Shown: positions 21,150 through 32,864, counted from the stretch's first letter. The stretch is 64,000 bases of DNA from Blastobasis lacticolella (GCA_905147135.1 LR990043.1:7971057-8035056), one strand, 5' to 3'. Numbers and translations are program-made. The notes: generated from the letters alone by a model not told the origin.

Positions 21150-22500
21150 ATGTTCATAACCCGAGACGCGTAACGACGCAGCGGTGCGGTGCGTGCGCTC
21201 CCCGCTGGTATCCCAACCGCCGCCGTGGTAATGCTCCGACGCGCCGCCCGCACATATGTTAATGCTCCATTAAGATTATACTAATTGAAAGCCAATAAAT
21301 ACAACGGCTATGAATATTAATTTTATTTGGCTTCGACTGAACCTGCCCGACCAGCGCAGGGCTCGCGTGCGACAAATCGCTTTAGCCTGCTTCGCCACCG
21401 GACTGCCGGGATGAAGAATGCCGACAGACAACAGTGAAAGTTGTTTACCACTATTATCATTTAATGTGTACTTTAATTATTAAAACTTTCTCTCTCTCGA
21501 CTGCAGTTATACTCAATTTTGTCTTGCGACAAATTAAGTGCTGCTTCTTAAAAGTGTTTCGGAGGTAATTTTGCCTAATTAATCGAATACGTATGAAGCT
21601 TTCTAGTTTTCTAGCATCCGTTATGGTTATTAAGGCAAATGAAGCATCATTTATTGGGGTATTGGAGAACTCATGTAGTAGCAGGTGGAGGGCGGCGGCC
21701 CCGGGGACCGCAGCGGGCGAGAAGGCCCGTCGCGCTGACAGGCCGTCGGGCCGTCGATTACGCAGGACAAATCAATTACCGCTGCATTCCACCGCCAGGC
21801 GACCGACGAATTCCCTGTCACGATCCTATCGGCCGATGACGAGACCTCTCATCGAATATGCCGCGGCGTCGGACTCCGGAATGCAGGGCGACGCGCTCGG
21901 TGCGCTACCCGGCCGAAAGCCTACACTGACAGACCGCTCGGCGGACGACGTGCCTCAATCAATTGTCGGTGAATTCCTCCGTTTCGGACACACGTCTGCA
22001 GTATGCTACGCCGTGCCTCAAGTATGGTTGCTGGCCGGCCTCGGCGGACGAGAATTTCGTGTTCGAATCCTGCCGTGGAATGTTATCAGTGCGCGGTATC
22101 GCCGCGTCAAACGCCGCCCGTCGCCGCGCCGCCCGCGCCGCGGCACCGCACATAACGAACTACTATTTAAATTGAGCTGAATTAATTGAAACGTGCGCGT
22201 AATGGTCGTATCACGTAACTACATCCCGCGGTAATCAGCTAATTGGATATGAATTATTGATCTGGCAAGTGTAATAATCGGTTTGCGCGGCGCGCCGGAT
22301 GGGGATCGCGCGGCGTGTACTTAAAAGTCTTTAGTTTTTGCTGTAAATACGAGTGCAAAATAAGAAGATGAGGCAGATAATGTCGGATTCCGCAACGGCG
22401 CTGCGCCGCGTAGGCCCCGCCGCCGGCGGGTCAATGTCGGCTCTCGTGCGGTTTTCCTTCGCCGCCGTGAAGCGAGGTCGACTAACTGCTAATTATTTTT
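21150..22500. promoter_or_regulatory. GC/AT mosaic blocks
   Basis: Includes TTAATGCTCCATTAAGATTA (about 21259), TCAATTACCGCTGCATTCC and CGCGGTAATCAGCTAATTGG. A 195-codon frame at 21593-22180 covers the GC-rich part. Its Arg/Ala/Pro-rich content, lack of domain and overlap with open frames in other frames argue against a real protein. Confidence 0.35.
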
Positions 22501-23344
22501 CGACTCGGTTGCGACATAAGCTAGTTTAGATGACTAAATGGCTAAAACGTTTTGTGGTCACGAACAAATTTGAATGGTTATCTTGTGCGCTGATTGTGCG
22601 GTTGTATGAAAAAAGCGATGTAATTAGTTGGTTCAGTGTCGGTCTACGGGTCGGCGAGGAGGCGGCGGGCAGTGCGCCCACGCAGCCTGGAGAACGCTCG
22701 CTTCAATTTTATGTTAATCGAAGAGCCGTGTCTTAGTAGAGTTGTGTATACACGCCGAGGGCCGGCCGTACATTAAATCCACCATTACCCACAACTGAGG
22801 ACAATTTCACATTTACGACTTAAAACTGACACGTCGTAAATAGAGATTATATGGTCACTACACAGTGTCCATGTTTGCACGTAAGGTGAAAGGATCAAAG
22901 CTCGTGAACTAGGCATGGTCGTATGACACCCATAAGTGCAGCCTTCGTATGAGTATGGACTGTTTGTGCAAAATCGTTATCAAAGGTTCTATAGTCAAAT
23001 GGCAAAAAAAAATTATGCTGTCAGTTCGTCTAGTTGGATATGAGGAGTCAAAATCCATGTGTAAAATCTACTATTCTCGTTATAGTTCTGTCAGGTTGTC
23101 TTTTGGTAAATTTACATAGTTCAGAGCCACATATTGTATTTTAATCGACGAGACTATATTTATGTAATTGGTGCTACATAGACGAAAGTTGCAATAACGT
23201 GGTAAATTATAAGGAATAAAGCATTTATATTGGCTGGCTCTCCAATATAAATACGCACTCGTAAAGTGTTAATAAGTTAAAAACTATCCCCGCTCCTTGT
23301 CTAACGTTTGAATCATAATAGAGAGATAGTTTTCAGAGACAGTT
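22501..23344. other. Unannotated
   Basis: No repeat match or credible ORF. Confidence 0.45.
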
Positions 23345-23480
23345 TTTTATAAGTAAACTTGCCAGGCATTTAACAGCCATCTCACCTGGTGGTAAGTGAA
23401 GACACTGCGACCGAAGATGGAGCATGTCTGTCTAGGAACAGCCTATTCACTCTAGCCTTGAAGATGGACTGTAGATGGGA
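23345..23480 (-). repeat. LINE 3' fragment (CACCTGGTGGTAAGTGA type)
   Basis: Contains GCCATCTCACCTGGTGGTAA and CCTATTCACTCTAGCCTTGA, strings I associate with a common moth/butterfly LINE 3' region. It is related in layout to the jockey tail but a different family. Confidence 0.5.
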
Positions 23481-23944
23481 ATGTTTACCTAATGTAACCA
23501 ATGTTTACCTAATAAATTAAATAAATAGAATAGCTAAGTATATAGTTCTATATACCTAATAATAACGTCTATAACATTTTCATTCATTCGTTTCCCTAAT
23601 CATTTCTAACTATTTTTATGAAGGTGTTAAAAACAAGACATTTCTTGTACAACACGGCGGTGTATGCAATTCGACATTTCCTCTTATTCGTGTTATTATG
23701 ACATGTTAAAGACAGTAAAATAAACATAAACCAACGTCCTTTTCCTGGTAATGCATTAGGGCGTGATGGATGGCATTAACTATAAATTTTCTCCTACGCA
23801 TGTACGCACACACACCTACTAGATTAAAGCTTAGCTATTAAGCGACATGTTGTTTTATTAAGGCTTTTATTTTAAGGCCTTGTCAAAGTGTATTCGTCAA
23901 CAGATTGTTTTAATCGACATCAGAGTTTAGATAACACGTAGTTA

Positions 23945-24225
23945 TTTGGTAATCGGTGTCCGAGTGGTCAAGGTATCCGACTCGTAAGCGAGTGGTACCT
24001 GGTTCGAATCCCACTGCGGTCATGTACCAATGACACTTTTCTGTGGTATGTACTCTTACATCATGATCCAATCTGGTCAGGTTCCCCTGCTAGCAGGGTC
24101 ACGGAGGTCAGATGGCAGTCGCTCCCCTGTAATAATCTGATTTGCCAAATCCTGGGTCATGGTCAAGGCGGACACCGGGTTCTCGTGCGCGAGAGCACAA
24201 CCGGGACATTAACGCCAAGATGATT
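23945..24225 (+). mobile_element. SINE-A, complete plus-strand copy
   Basis: The head at 23950-24023 has a tRNA-like A box (TGTCCGAGTGG) and B box (GGTTCGAATCCC), followed by a body (TCTGGTCAGGTTCCCCTG, GGTCAGATGGCAGTCGCT, GGTCAAGGCGGACAC) and the 3' end ACAACCGGGACATTAACGCCAAGATGATTATTTTATTT. Known: pol III promoter boxes of this kind drive SINE transcription. The A box resembles Ser/Leu tRNAs, so descent from one of these is likely. It is not a functional tRNA: the acceptor stem does not pair. Confidence 0.9.
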
Positions 24226-24289
24226 ATTTTATTTATTTGATACTCAATTAACGGTGTAACTATTGTCCGAACGGCTCCGCAGCCGGACG

Positions 24290-26300
24290 CTAGCCTTAAT
24301 TATACTAATGTTTTATCACGAATTTACAATTCAAACAAAACAGACGAGCTGTAAGGGCCGTCTAAGCATAAGTATTAATTAAGAGGGTTGAACCACTCCG
24401 TATCTAATTAACCGAAGGCCCGCGCCGCATTCAGTGTAATAATTAGTTTCCTCCGAGGGCGCTTCTCACGCTCGCGCCCGCTGAATAATGGGAATTTCAT
24501 CGGTTTCAATTATGCAAATAACGTAAAAAGGCACCGTGTCTTAATAAGGGCGTCTCGGCCGCGAGTGAGATGTCCCGCGGCCGCGCAATTTGTCCCACAC
24601 TACGTGCCGGGCTTATTAATAATCCCGCTACAGTTATTCGCGATACGTTTCATTAATTGCACCCTTATCCGGCGACGCAGCATCGGCAGCCCGCGGCCTG
24701 CCAGAACCCTGCAGACACGCCGTGACATTTTTATTGGTGCAAAAACACGAATACGATACCAACTTTTTAATGTCAACAACTCAACAGCCTGTCATTGTTT
24801 GAAAGCGACCACGGCAACGGGCAACCGGCGCCCGCGAAAATAATCCATAACGTCGCCGATCGGGGAGCCGTCGACACTGAAATAAATGCTTTCGTCGCAG
24901 CGGCAATAAAAAATCTTAATAAGGATTTTTGAAACAATAATACTCCGTCGAGGGTGGTCGGGAATCTTTATTAAAATCTCGAGCGAGTAATAAAAGCACA
25001 GTTAAATGCGGAGAACTCTGATGAAAATATTAATTAATGTTTCGGAATGGGGAACATGTTGCTAATTAAATGGCGATATCGCATAAAACGTAATTAGAGA
25101 GTGGGAGCATTGGTTTCTCGCGGCGGGCGCGGCGGGAGGGGCGCGGGGCGCGGGGCCGGTGCGGTACCGGCGCGGGCGCAGTGTCCCGCATCACCGTTTA
25201 TGAAAGGAATGCAGCGCGCACGCACAAAAACAGGTTACAGCTCGGTGAAGTCATATTGAATAAATATTTTCTTAACCACGACATTAAGTACGCGGTTAAT
25301 ACTTGTTCAGTAACTTTTTGCAGTCCGTAAGCAGGTAAATAGCTCATTGACATAAAATATTTAAACAGTCAATATAAACACTAAAGGGGATCTGTTGCGA
25401 ATCGCTGTTAAGCCGGTGTAGTTGCGTCGTAGTTTAGTTTTAAATATTAAACGGTTTGAAAAACTCCGGCGTTTATAATAGAAATTCCGCGCGCGAAACT
25501 ACGAGCATTCCGAGGCGCGGGCGCGCTTTATTAACCGCGCTGACTGGCAACTACGCGGCGTGATGGACGCCTCAATGGCGGCTGTAATTAAAAAACCAAA
25601 TGATCACTTATTGTAATTAGCGATGTGAGTGATGCCGACAAAAAGCCGTGTAATTGTTTCCGAGCGGGCCGTCGGCTGACGCGTGCGGTGTCGCTCGCGC
25701 CGTCACTAGCTTTTATAAGACCACTATAATAATAAACGTCCGCGGCGACTATTTCGCTGTCATTTAACAATATTCATGTAACGGAGAAGATACTTTATAA
25801 AGAAGACGAGTCACTCATCGGCCGGCGCGCGCCGCAATCTCGCGCCGATACGTACCCGCGGAACATAAACAGCGCTATCTAAGTGCCGCAAACGCGTCTA
25901 ACTCACGCTTATCCTGGAATCGGACAAACATAGAAGAAGCGTAGTTCATAATGAGGTTATTACCGAGCCCCGTGCCCTTATCTGGGGGCTAGCTTTGGAA
26001 AGCTCGCGCCAAATTGGCGTGGCGGAGTCGCGGCGCGGGCGCAGCGATCGCCGCGATATAGTTAATTAAGGGCCGTGGGCTGGCTTCCCGCTCCCCCTCC
26101 CCCCCGCTGATCTATTTGGCGAGATCTAGCCTCGCACCAAACGCTGACGTGTGAAAATACCCAATTAATTAACGCCCGCCGCGCCCGCGACGCGATCGGC
26201 CATCGCTCCGGCGAGGCTCGCGTGCCTAACAGCGGCTCTAATGCCTGTCTATTTTCTTTAAAACAGGGGCCGGCCCAGTATTTGGACCTCATTATGTGAT
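24290..26300. promoter_or_regulatory. Extended GC/AT mosaic, candidate regulatory DNA
   Basis: About 2 kb without repeats. It alternates CpG-rich stretches (for example 25120-25190 and 26020-26250) with AT-rich homeodomain-type cores (TTATTAATAATCCCG, CCCAATTAATTAACGCCC, TTAATTAAGGGCC). Short frames at 24565-24843, 25588-25770 and 26062-26292 lack domains. The pattern resembles conserved noncoding clusters near developmental genes; this is inference. Confidence 0.4.
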
Positions 26301-26449
26301 TCCGAGGAGTGTTTTATTGAGTGTTTAGATGGCTAGGATGGATGTTTAGTTTTATTGTTAGTTGCTTAGATGGCATTTTCATTAGGTATTAAGAAATACG
26401 AATTTTGTTCCTTTTTTTAGTTTGTTATTTATTCTTTTATAATCATATT

Positions 26450-26700
26450 AGCCTTTGCCTACGACTTCGTCCACGTGAAAATAGTTTTTACGACAGTTTA
26501 GCTTTTTCCCGCGTAACCATTTTAAATGAACTCCGTATTGTATGAATGATAGTACTACGAGGAGGTCAAGCTGCATGAAAAATGACTTAGATTGTATCCT
26601 GGACTTCAGCTACCAAACTATCAAAACAGAATGAAAATCCGTTCAGTAGTATTTGCGTGATGCGCAAACAACAAAGAGGCAGGCAGACAAAAATTCAAAA
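26450..26700 (+). repeat. Common insect repeat tail (GACTTCGTCCRCGTG type)
   Basis: Begins GCCTTTGCCTACGACTTCGTCCACGTG and ends near GAAAATCCGTTCAGTAGTAT, TTGCGTGATGCGC and a run of CAGGCAGACAAAAATTC. This is a widespread insect repeat layout; the autonomous parent is not identified here. Confidence 0.6.
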
Positions 26701-27189
26701 TGTTTTTTTTTGTCATAGTTACGTCCTAGAATCCTATCCCGACAATTTTTTAAAATACATATTTTCAATGTCTAGACTCGTTTAATTATTGAGATGAAGC
26801 GGTACCAATGCATGTGCTCGTGATAACAAACTCCTGAAATCGTGAAAAAAAATTAGCTGTACATATGGACAGAATTCCCTTTCAATTTTGTATGAAACAG
26901 CTGCGTTTTTCGTTTAAATTTAAAATGTGAATTTACCTACCTAATTCATTGATATCAGTTTATTATATAACATAAATATTTACCTTATCCACACCATTTT
27001 CTTCCGAAAGATTTGATAAAGGGAATTGATATGAGGTGTTCGTTGCTTTATCGCTGCTTTCCTGTTGCCGCTTCAATATTTGGCATCAACGCTGTCAGTA
27101 GCGTCTACCAAGCTGTCAAAGGAAGTACCTACACCTACCCCGCGTTCTCCCACATTATCCGGCCCAGTATTAGTAAAGCAGAATATTCG

Positions 27190-28060
27190 GGACTTATGTG
27201 TGCAGATTCCCGTCAATGAACTGACGCGGGCGGGGACTAGCGGGCGGGGGCGGGCGGGGCTCGCTGTAACAAGCGGATAGATGGAGGTAAGCGATGCCCG
27301 CGCCGTGTAAAGCGAGTGTTAATGGCCCATTAGCCGGTAGTGGCGGACGTCTAATTGGCGCGGACTCGCCGCACCGCTCGCCTCGCCGCTCGCACGCTAG
27401 ATGCGCCGGATACCACGCACGCCCGATCATTAGTGCAGGATTCGGCGTGCGCCAATTTAATTGCTTGTTTGTTTTTGGTCTCTAGTCGGTTCGCCGCTAT
27501 CGCCTACGGGATCGCATGTGGTGCTGTTGCGATAGTCGAATTCGCCACTAGCTACGTCCATCTGCATCCGCACGTAGCCCTAACGACCTCTCGTACGGAC
27601 CGAGGCCGAATATTCGCAAGAGAGGCGTTCGGTACTGACCATTACGCACTACCCCCTACAATTTCACTTCGAGTCCTATATGCAGAATCCAGTATCCTGC
27701 AGAATCCAGTCAGAAACATAATCCTGCAGAATCCAGTTCTCCCTTTTTCAGATATCACATAAACAGCCCCCCGTCATCAACCATCGACACCGAAAGCCGT
27801 CGCAAATCAAGACATGCATCCACTCCACTTCTATCAAAGTCGCCGTCGCGCCAGCATACGTGTTGGCAATAAAACTAGGTCCACACATCCTTCCACTCAG
27901 CGCGTCGACGGCTGAGGAAATTGAACCGCGCGGACAGCAGTCGTCACGTCATTCAGCCGCGCGCCGCCTCTATTTGCTAATGGGTTTGCAGCGCGCGCCT
28001 GTTTCGTACCATTATGCGTCTTAATTAAGTGCCTTCAGTTTGCGCACTCGACTTGAGCAC
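27190..28060. promoter_or_regulatory. GC/AT mosaic block with small tandem repeat
   Basis: CpG-rich segments at 27230-27430 and 27890-27990. CTGCAGAATCCAGT is repeated about three times at 27680-27742. The overlapping frames 27294-27485 and 27355-27762 show no domain and are treated as chance. Confidence 0.35.
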
Positions 28061-28184
28061 TCGCGACGCTTAAAAACAAGCGGACAAACCCTAATGAATG
28101 TTTAGCTGTTTACCTTGCGATGACATTTACAATTGCATAAGCTAGCGAAGATGGAAAACGTTGATGTACATTTTCCAGTCTATG

Positions 28185-28480
28185 GAGACTTTAGATATTT
28201 TGCCTTGAAAACATTAGTCGCCATGTACACCCACGAGTGTACGGGGTTGGTGCTGTTCTACTGGCGGACACCACACGGTTAGGTTATATTTATAACACTG
28301 CGATCTCCAACCCGCCTGCCAAGCGTGGAGATCATGGCAATAATCTCCCCTTTTTGAATGTGTTATGGGACCAAATCAAGATACGTTTATGTCTATGTAT
28401 TTTGTGGGAGATGTCTTAAGTCCTCTATCCACTGTCCATCCACTGCAGGATTGATATGGGCTGTGATAATAGCATAGCAT
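28185..28480 (+). repeat. GAT-tailed repeat, plus copy
   Basis: Has GAAAACATTAGTCGCC, CACGAGTGTACGGGGTTGG, CTCCAACCCGCCTGCCAAGC and the terminal TGATATGGGCTGTGATAAT. It is the mirror image of the copy at 58385-58660. About 45 bp of foreign or diverged sequence sit near 28355-28400. Confidence 0.65.
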
Positions 28481-28794
28481 AGATGTATGAGGTACAATTT
28501 CCGCGCAGCCCAGAAGTTTCTCTCTTAATCTGTATTAATTAAGAACGTACTGTGGAACTCATTTAATCTCGCTGAACATCTCAAATGCATGCACGCAATT
28601 CACCCAGTCTGTTGTTGTTTAATTTCCTGCCTGGTTCGGATACTAGGATTTGCTATTAATTAAGCAACTCACTTACAGAAAGTTGTTGCAATAGATGCAA
28701 TTTTATGCGGGATTCCTTTTAGTTAATTATTGTTCTACTTGTTTTGGTTCTGAATCTACCTGAACCGAATATTTACAATAACTAGAGCATGCTC

Positions 28795-28834
28795 CCGGGA
28801 AATACCGGTTCCAATTTTTCCCGGTATTTCCCGG
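28795..28834. repeat. 14-bp inverted repeat (CCGGGAAATACCGG)
   Basis: CCGGGAAATACCGG at 28795-28808 is perfectly mirrored at 28821-28834. A TCCCGGGAAATCGCGGG-like string recurs near 61430. It could be the terminus of a DNA transposon. Confidence 0.55.
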
Positions 28835-29093
28835 TACTGAGAATTCATTTCCCGCGAAATTTGGTTTTGTTATCACTTAAAATTAAGGTAATATAACAAT
28901 TGTTATTCAATAGTTCTGCAAAATAATATGGGAATATAGACACAAACCGACATTAAATGTGTATAGGTATGATTAATTTTTGGAATTGCTAACTTACTAG
29001 TTAAATTACTTTAGCATTTATTCAATTATCTAAGCTAATATACACATAAGATGTAACATAATAAATAATATGTACAATAAAAAGAACAAGAAA

Positions 29094-30071
29094 TTAACTT
29101 AAAATATGTAAAAAGTTTGGGCCGTGTGGAAGCGTACCCAAGATGCTGGCAGCATTACCTCTCTGAATAGCAATGCTTATTCTTTGTGCGAGGTAGCTGC
29201 CAGCTCTTCGGTCACCTGTGGTGTCGACCAATTTCTTCGTAATTTCTCTGTATAAAGAGAGCGCTCCGGGGCCCCACGGACCCAGGGTCTCGACACCAAA
29301 TGCAACAAAATTGTATTGGGTGCCGATACCCCGGTATTTAATAATTTTTTGCCTTTCAGCTGTCTCAGCCGCAGCAGCAACCTTTTTCGAAGTAAATGGC
29401 AGATGGGAGGGTGCCAGAGTGTCAACACACGTTGCATCCCACACTAAGGCCCGACCCATCTTCCAAGGGATGAGCGACATTCCGTCCGGTCTCTTACCAT
29501 CGTCACGTGCGATACCGTTCGGCTCTAGAATAGCCGGCACGTTGACGGTAGCAAGAGAGCGGCGCAAAATGTCGTTCAGGGCTGCGTGGCGTGAAAAGCG
29601 TCCTGCGCTTTTTTGGCAGGATAGACCGTGGTGTCCCAGGTGGTCGACATCCACTCCACACGGGCATTTATGTGGGGTACAGACCTCAGCACCAAGGCGG
29701 AGAGCCACGGCCAGACGAAAAGTGGAGTTATCCAAAAAAGTGCCGGTATTGGCCGATGGGTAGGCCTGAAGCCACTGGCCAGACTCCCACCTGGACACAG
29801 CTTCCAACCTGGCACGGGTAGAGTCGGTGCAGTTACCAAACAGGGTCGAACGTATAAATTTAGATTGAATATCATCCCAGCTCTTTTGACTTTTAGGGCA
29901 TAATGGTGAACATGGACTCGGGACAGCCGTAAGCCAAACGTTTGTAGCCTCGCCCAGATACGCCACCTCAAAGTTTGGGACGGAAGGATTTAGAATTCTT
30001 TCTATGAGGTTGGACGTGCTGTGGATTGAAGATAAAAAAGCAGGTAAAGATACGTTTGAAATTAATACATA
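29094..30071 (-). CDS. Retroelement C-terminal protein with endonuclease-like domain, partial
   Basis: An uninterrupted minus-strand frame, open from 30071 to the stop at 29094; the GTG at 29966 is not a natural start, and the 5' part of the element is missing. Numbering from that GTG: a Cys/His cluster (C96, C101, C103, H113, C117, H127) in PHKCPCGVDVDHLGHHGLSC, then E148, RPDG (159-162) and LVWDATCVD with D177. Spacing and order resemble the restriction-like endonuclease found at the C-terminus of some non-LTR retrotransposons (Cys/His knuckle, then PD...D). Proteins of this kind are abundant and unnamed in many invertebrate genomes. Element class and function are inferred; intactness suggests a young copy. 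Confidence 0.6.
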   Translation of the reverse strand, partial: YVLISNVSLPAFLSSIHSTSNLIERILNPSVPNFEVAYLGEATNVWLTAVPSPCSPLCPKSQKSWDDIQSKFIRSTLFGNCTDSTRARLEAVSRWESGQWLQAYPSANTGTFLDNSTFRLAVALRLGAEVCTPHKCPCGVDVDHLGHHGLSCQKSAGRFSRHAALNDILRRSLATVNVPAILEPNGIARDDGKRPDGMSLIPWKMGRALVWDATCVDTLAPSHLPFTSKKVAAAAETAERQKIIKYRGIGTQYNFVAFGVETLGPWGPGALSLYREITKKLVDTTGDRRAGSYLAQRISIAIQRGNAASILGTLPHGPNFLHILS

Positions 30072-31185
30072 TTATATTATTACTAAAAAGTCTATAAAGT
30101 GCATACAAAGCCACCGATATACCTGGTGACATAAGTCATGGGAATAGACTGTACCAAACAGGTAATATGACGGTTATTTTTATTAACCGATATCTAAAAA
30201 CAAAAGAAGGATAAATAAATAAATAAATAAATAATCGTGGATTCTATGTTCCACTGTATGGTGGTGGTGGTCCATTTTTCATGTATGTCCACCGATTTCT
30301 CCGTCAATTGTGGACCAATTTTCAATTTTTTTTAATGGGTTTTGATGTCCCATTTTAATCAGATTGGAATCTGATGATGGAAACTTTGTAAAATCGAGGG
30401 CCACCCTCGTAAATTTCAGGCACGTATGGTGTGTTAGTTTGGTTGTCATGTCTTATTTAGGTGTTCAATTTAGGGTGTCGTCAAGTAATCATAATGATTT
30501 ATTTCGATATAAAATTTTACACATCATATTTAGGTGGAGATCTCCTATTAAGTATAGAAATACTTGTATCAGGAGAATCTCGCTCCTTCACATAATTAAA
30601 TTTCACTTGATAAAGTGATGCTTCTGTGCTGATGATAAAGCCACAGAACTCCTTAACGAGTAGGAATTGGGGGATAGTACTGCAATTGGTTGACAGGAAC
30701 TAGTTTGTATTATCCAAGGGTAACGTGATGCTTGACGGGGTATACCTACTTCTGAGGTGGTTTTATTTTCTCTAGGTCAGGATGTGTTTACAAAATTTCA
30801 GAGATATCGAGAGAAACCCTCCAAGATTATGTGCACGTACAGTTTCTTACGTATGTCACATATTGCCTAACTTTAAGGAAAGTATTGAAGTTACAATAAC
30901 AGGCACTAAAATATTGAAATAAAATATATGTTAATAAAATAGTAAAACCGCCTTCAAATGACAAAAAAGTATAAAATAAGCTTTTTAACAAACAAACTTA
31001 GGTATCATTTATTATTGGAGTTGGAACCATACACCAACCCTCCCCCTCTCCTTCCTTGACGAACATGCATGACTATGCTGGCACCGAGTCCTAACACATA
31101 TGGTACCTCATATTGTATGTTAAAATTTTTATTAATATCTACTTTTAAATTTTATTTTATTGACGATACAGTAAAAAATTCGTAT
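30072..31185. other. Unannotated; (AAAT)n at 30210-30236
   Basis: Simple repeat AAATAAATAAATAAAT at the left, then AT-rich sequence with GGTGGTGGTGG near 30262. The 84-codon frame 30364-30618 has no domain. Confidence 0.4.
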
Positions 31186-31681
31186 TACCGAAAGTATCGA
31201 ATTGCCCTATTTCCCCGGTACCAGAGTTAGCACATCACCAAGAACTCACTTTCCCCCACGGCACCGGTAACAACCCCTAACCATAACCAATCTCCCGAAG
31301 CCTACACCCAAAGCCATCGAAACTCGCATCCCCAGCAAACGAGACTGACTTGTCTAGTATCTAGACTCTTCAATCTTGATTTCTAGAAAAGCAACAAAGG
31401 CCCTGCCGCTTGGCGCGAGCTAATTAAAAATATCCTTAGTACTGAAAAGTACCGAATTTCCCTATTTTCCCGGTACCAGAGCTACCACATCACCAGGAAT
31501 CCAGTTTCCCCTACAGCACCGGTAATGCAACCCCTTACAACCAATCTCCCGAAGCCCTACAACCGAAGCCGTCGAAACGCATCCCCAGCAAACGAGACCG
31601 ACTCGTCTAGAATCTAGACCGCCCGATCTTGATTCCTAGAAAAGCAACAAAGGGCCTGCCGCTTGGCGCGAGCTAATTGAA
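31186..31681. repeat. Tandem duplication of a 242-bp unit
   Basis: Unit 1 at 31186-31427 and unit 2 at 31440-31681, in direct orientation. Shared blocks: CCCGGTACCAGAG, CACATCACCA, CAATCTCCCGAAGCC, CATCCCCAGCAAACGAGAC, TAGAAAAGCAACAAAG and CTGCCGCTTGGCGCGAGC followed by TAATT. Non-coding. The last block is the best conserved. Confidence 0.88.
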
Positions 31682-31689
31682 TCTGTATC

Positions 31690-32358
31690 AGATTACGCGA
31701 CGGGCGAGAGTGAGCGCGCTCTGACGAGGAAATTAAACGTCATTCCGTAGACTTGCATAGACAATGCTGATTAAAACGCACGCTGCGGTTGCAACTGACT
31801 GGTTTTGAAGTCTTTAGGTCTGATAGGTACTAAAGTTAAAACGTAAGGCATAGATACAAACCTACTTCAGACGTCAGTTCTCTCATGATCTGTAATTACC
31901 TATACTTAACAAATGGTGTGCATTATTGTGTCATATGTTGCAGTTATGTAGAGAAACTAAAAACTATTTTTATTGTTGTTATTATTATTTATTATACATA
32001 AGGCTCCACAGAGGCTCTAACAGCGCGTCGTTGTGGATGTGAGTACGGTAATACTACACTATACTTTACCGAATTTAAGTTAGTAAGAAAAATATTGTTA
32101 TTTATTTATATAGTAGAAATTGCTGTGTGTCCAAGCATATTTTTTTATTTAATCCAAAACCGACAACAGAACTCAAAAGGAGCTATCGCAAATCAATTTA
32201 GTGTCAAAACGACTATAACAATGTCTTGCTTCACACTCAACAAGTTTTACAGCTAATTACACTCAATACATGGCAGTATTGTGAAAAATCCGATGGTGCA
32301 CGTTAAACAATGCAACTCGCAAGTATGGCGCAGTCAGGACTCGGCGCAAAACAGCGAC
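31690..32358. other. Unannotated
   Basis: AT-rich sequence without recognised features. Confidence 0.4.
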
Positions 32359-32452
32359 CAAGTAATTTCCCTTGGCGAAGGGTTGGGATCGTTCCGGACT
32401 ATTTTTATTTGGTCCGAACGTCGTAACCTTTTAGAGGGATGAAAATTACTTG
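32359..32452. ncRNA. Long imperfect hairpin, candidate small-RNA precursor or MITE
   Basis: CAAGTAATTT at 32359 pairs with AAATTACTTG ending at 32452. Inside, CCCT/AGGG, GGTT/AACC and TTCCGGAC/GTCCGAA continue the stem, with a terminal loop near ATTTTTATTT. The size of about 94 nt fits an animal pre-miRNA, but bulges are large and a decayed short inverted-repeat transposon is equally possible. Confidence 0.3.
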
Positions 32453-32864
32453 AATTATTGTCAAATTGCATTATAATGAAAAGGACGCGAGTTAAAACGA
32501 AATATGACACTAAGCTATAGTTTTAAATAGGATTACTTTAATTAAAACTATACTGAAAACAGTCTACCAAGGAATTTGTGCAATTTGTTTTACCATTTGC
32601 GCATTATTGCAATCACGTCTGTAGAAACTCGTTGAACAAGTACTTATGCTGGTTGCATTGTCATGCTTAGGGTCAGCATGGGTCACACAATGCAACGATA
32701 GATGGAACTATAAATTCATCGTCAAGAACTATGTAAGCAGCGTAAGTTAGCATTAGCTCTATAAACATGAAATATACTTTGTTATAAGCAAGATATGTAC
32801 TTATAAGCAACAAATACCCTTACAATAAGGAAAAAAAAAAGTGAGGAAACCAGCTCATTCACGC
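32453..32864. other. Unannotated AT-rich DNA
   Basis: Nothing seen. Confidence 0.4.

Noticed and set aside
21593..22180. 195-codon ORF as a host gene
   Set aside because: Arg/Ala/Pro-rich composition follows local GC content, other frames are open over the same stretch, and no domain, signal peptide or splice context is visible.
23950..24023. Functional tRNA gene
   Set aside because: A and B boxes are present but the acceptor stem does not pair and a SINE body follows directly.
27355..27762. 135-codon ORF
   Set aside because: No domain; lies in GC/AT mosaic with overlapping frames.
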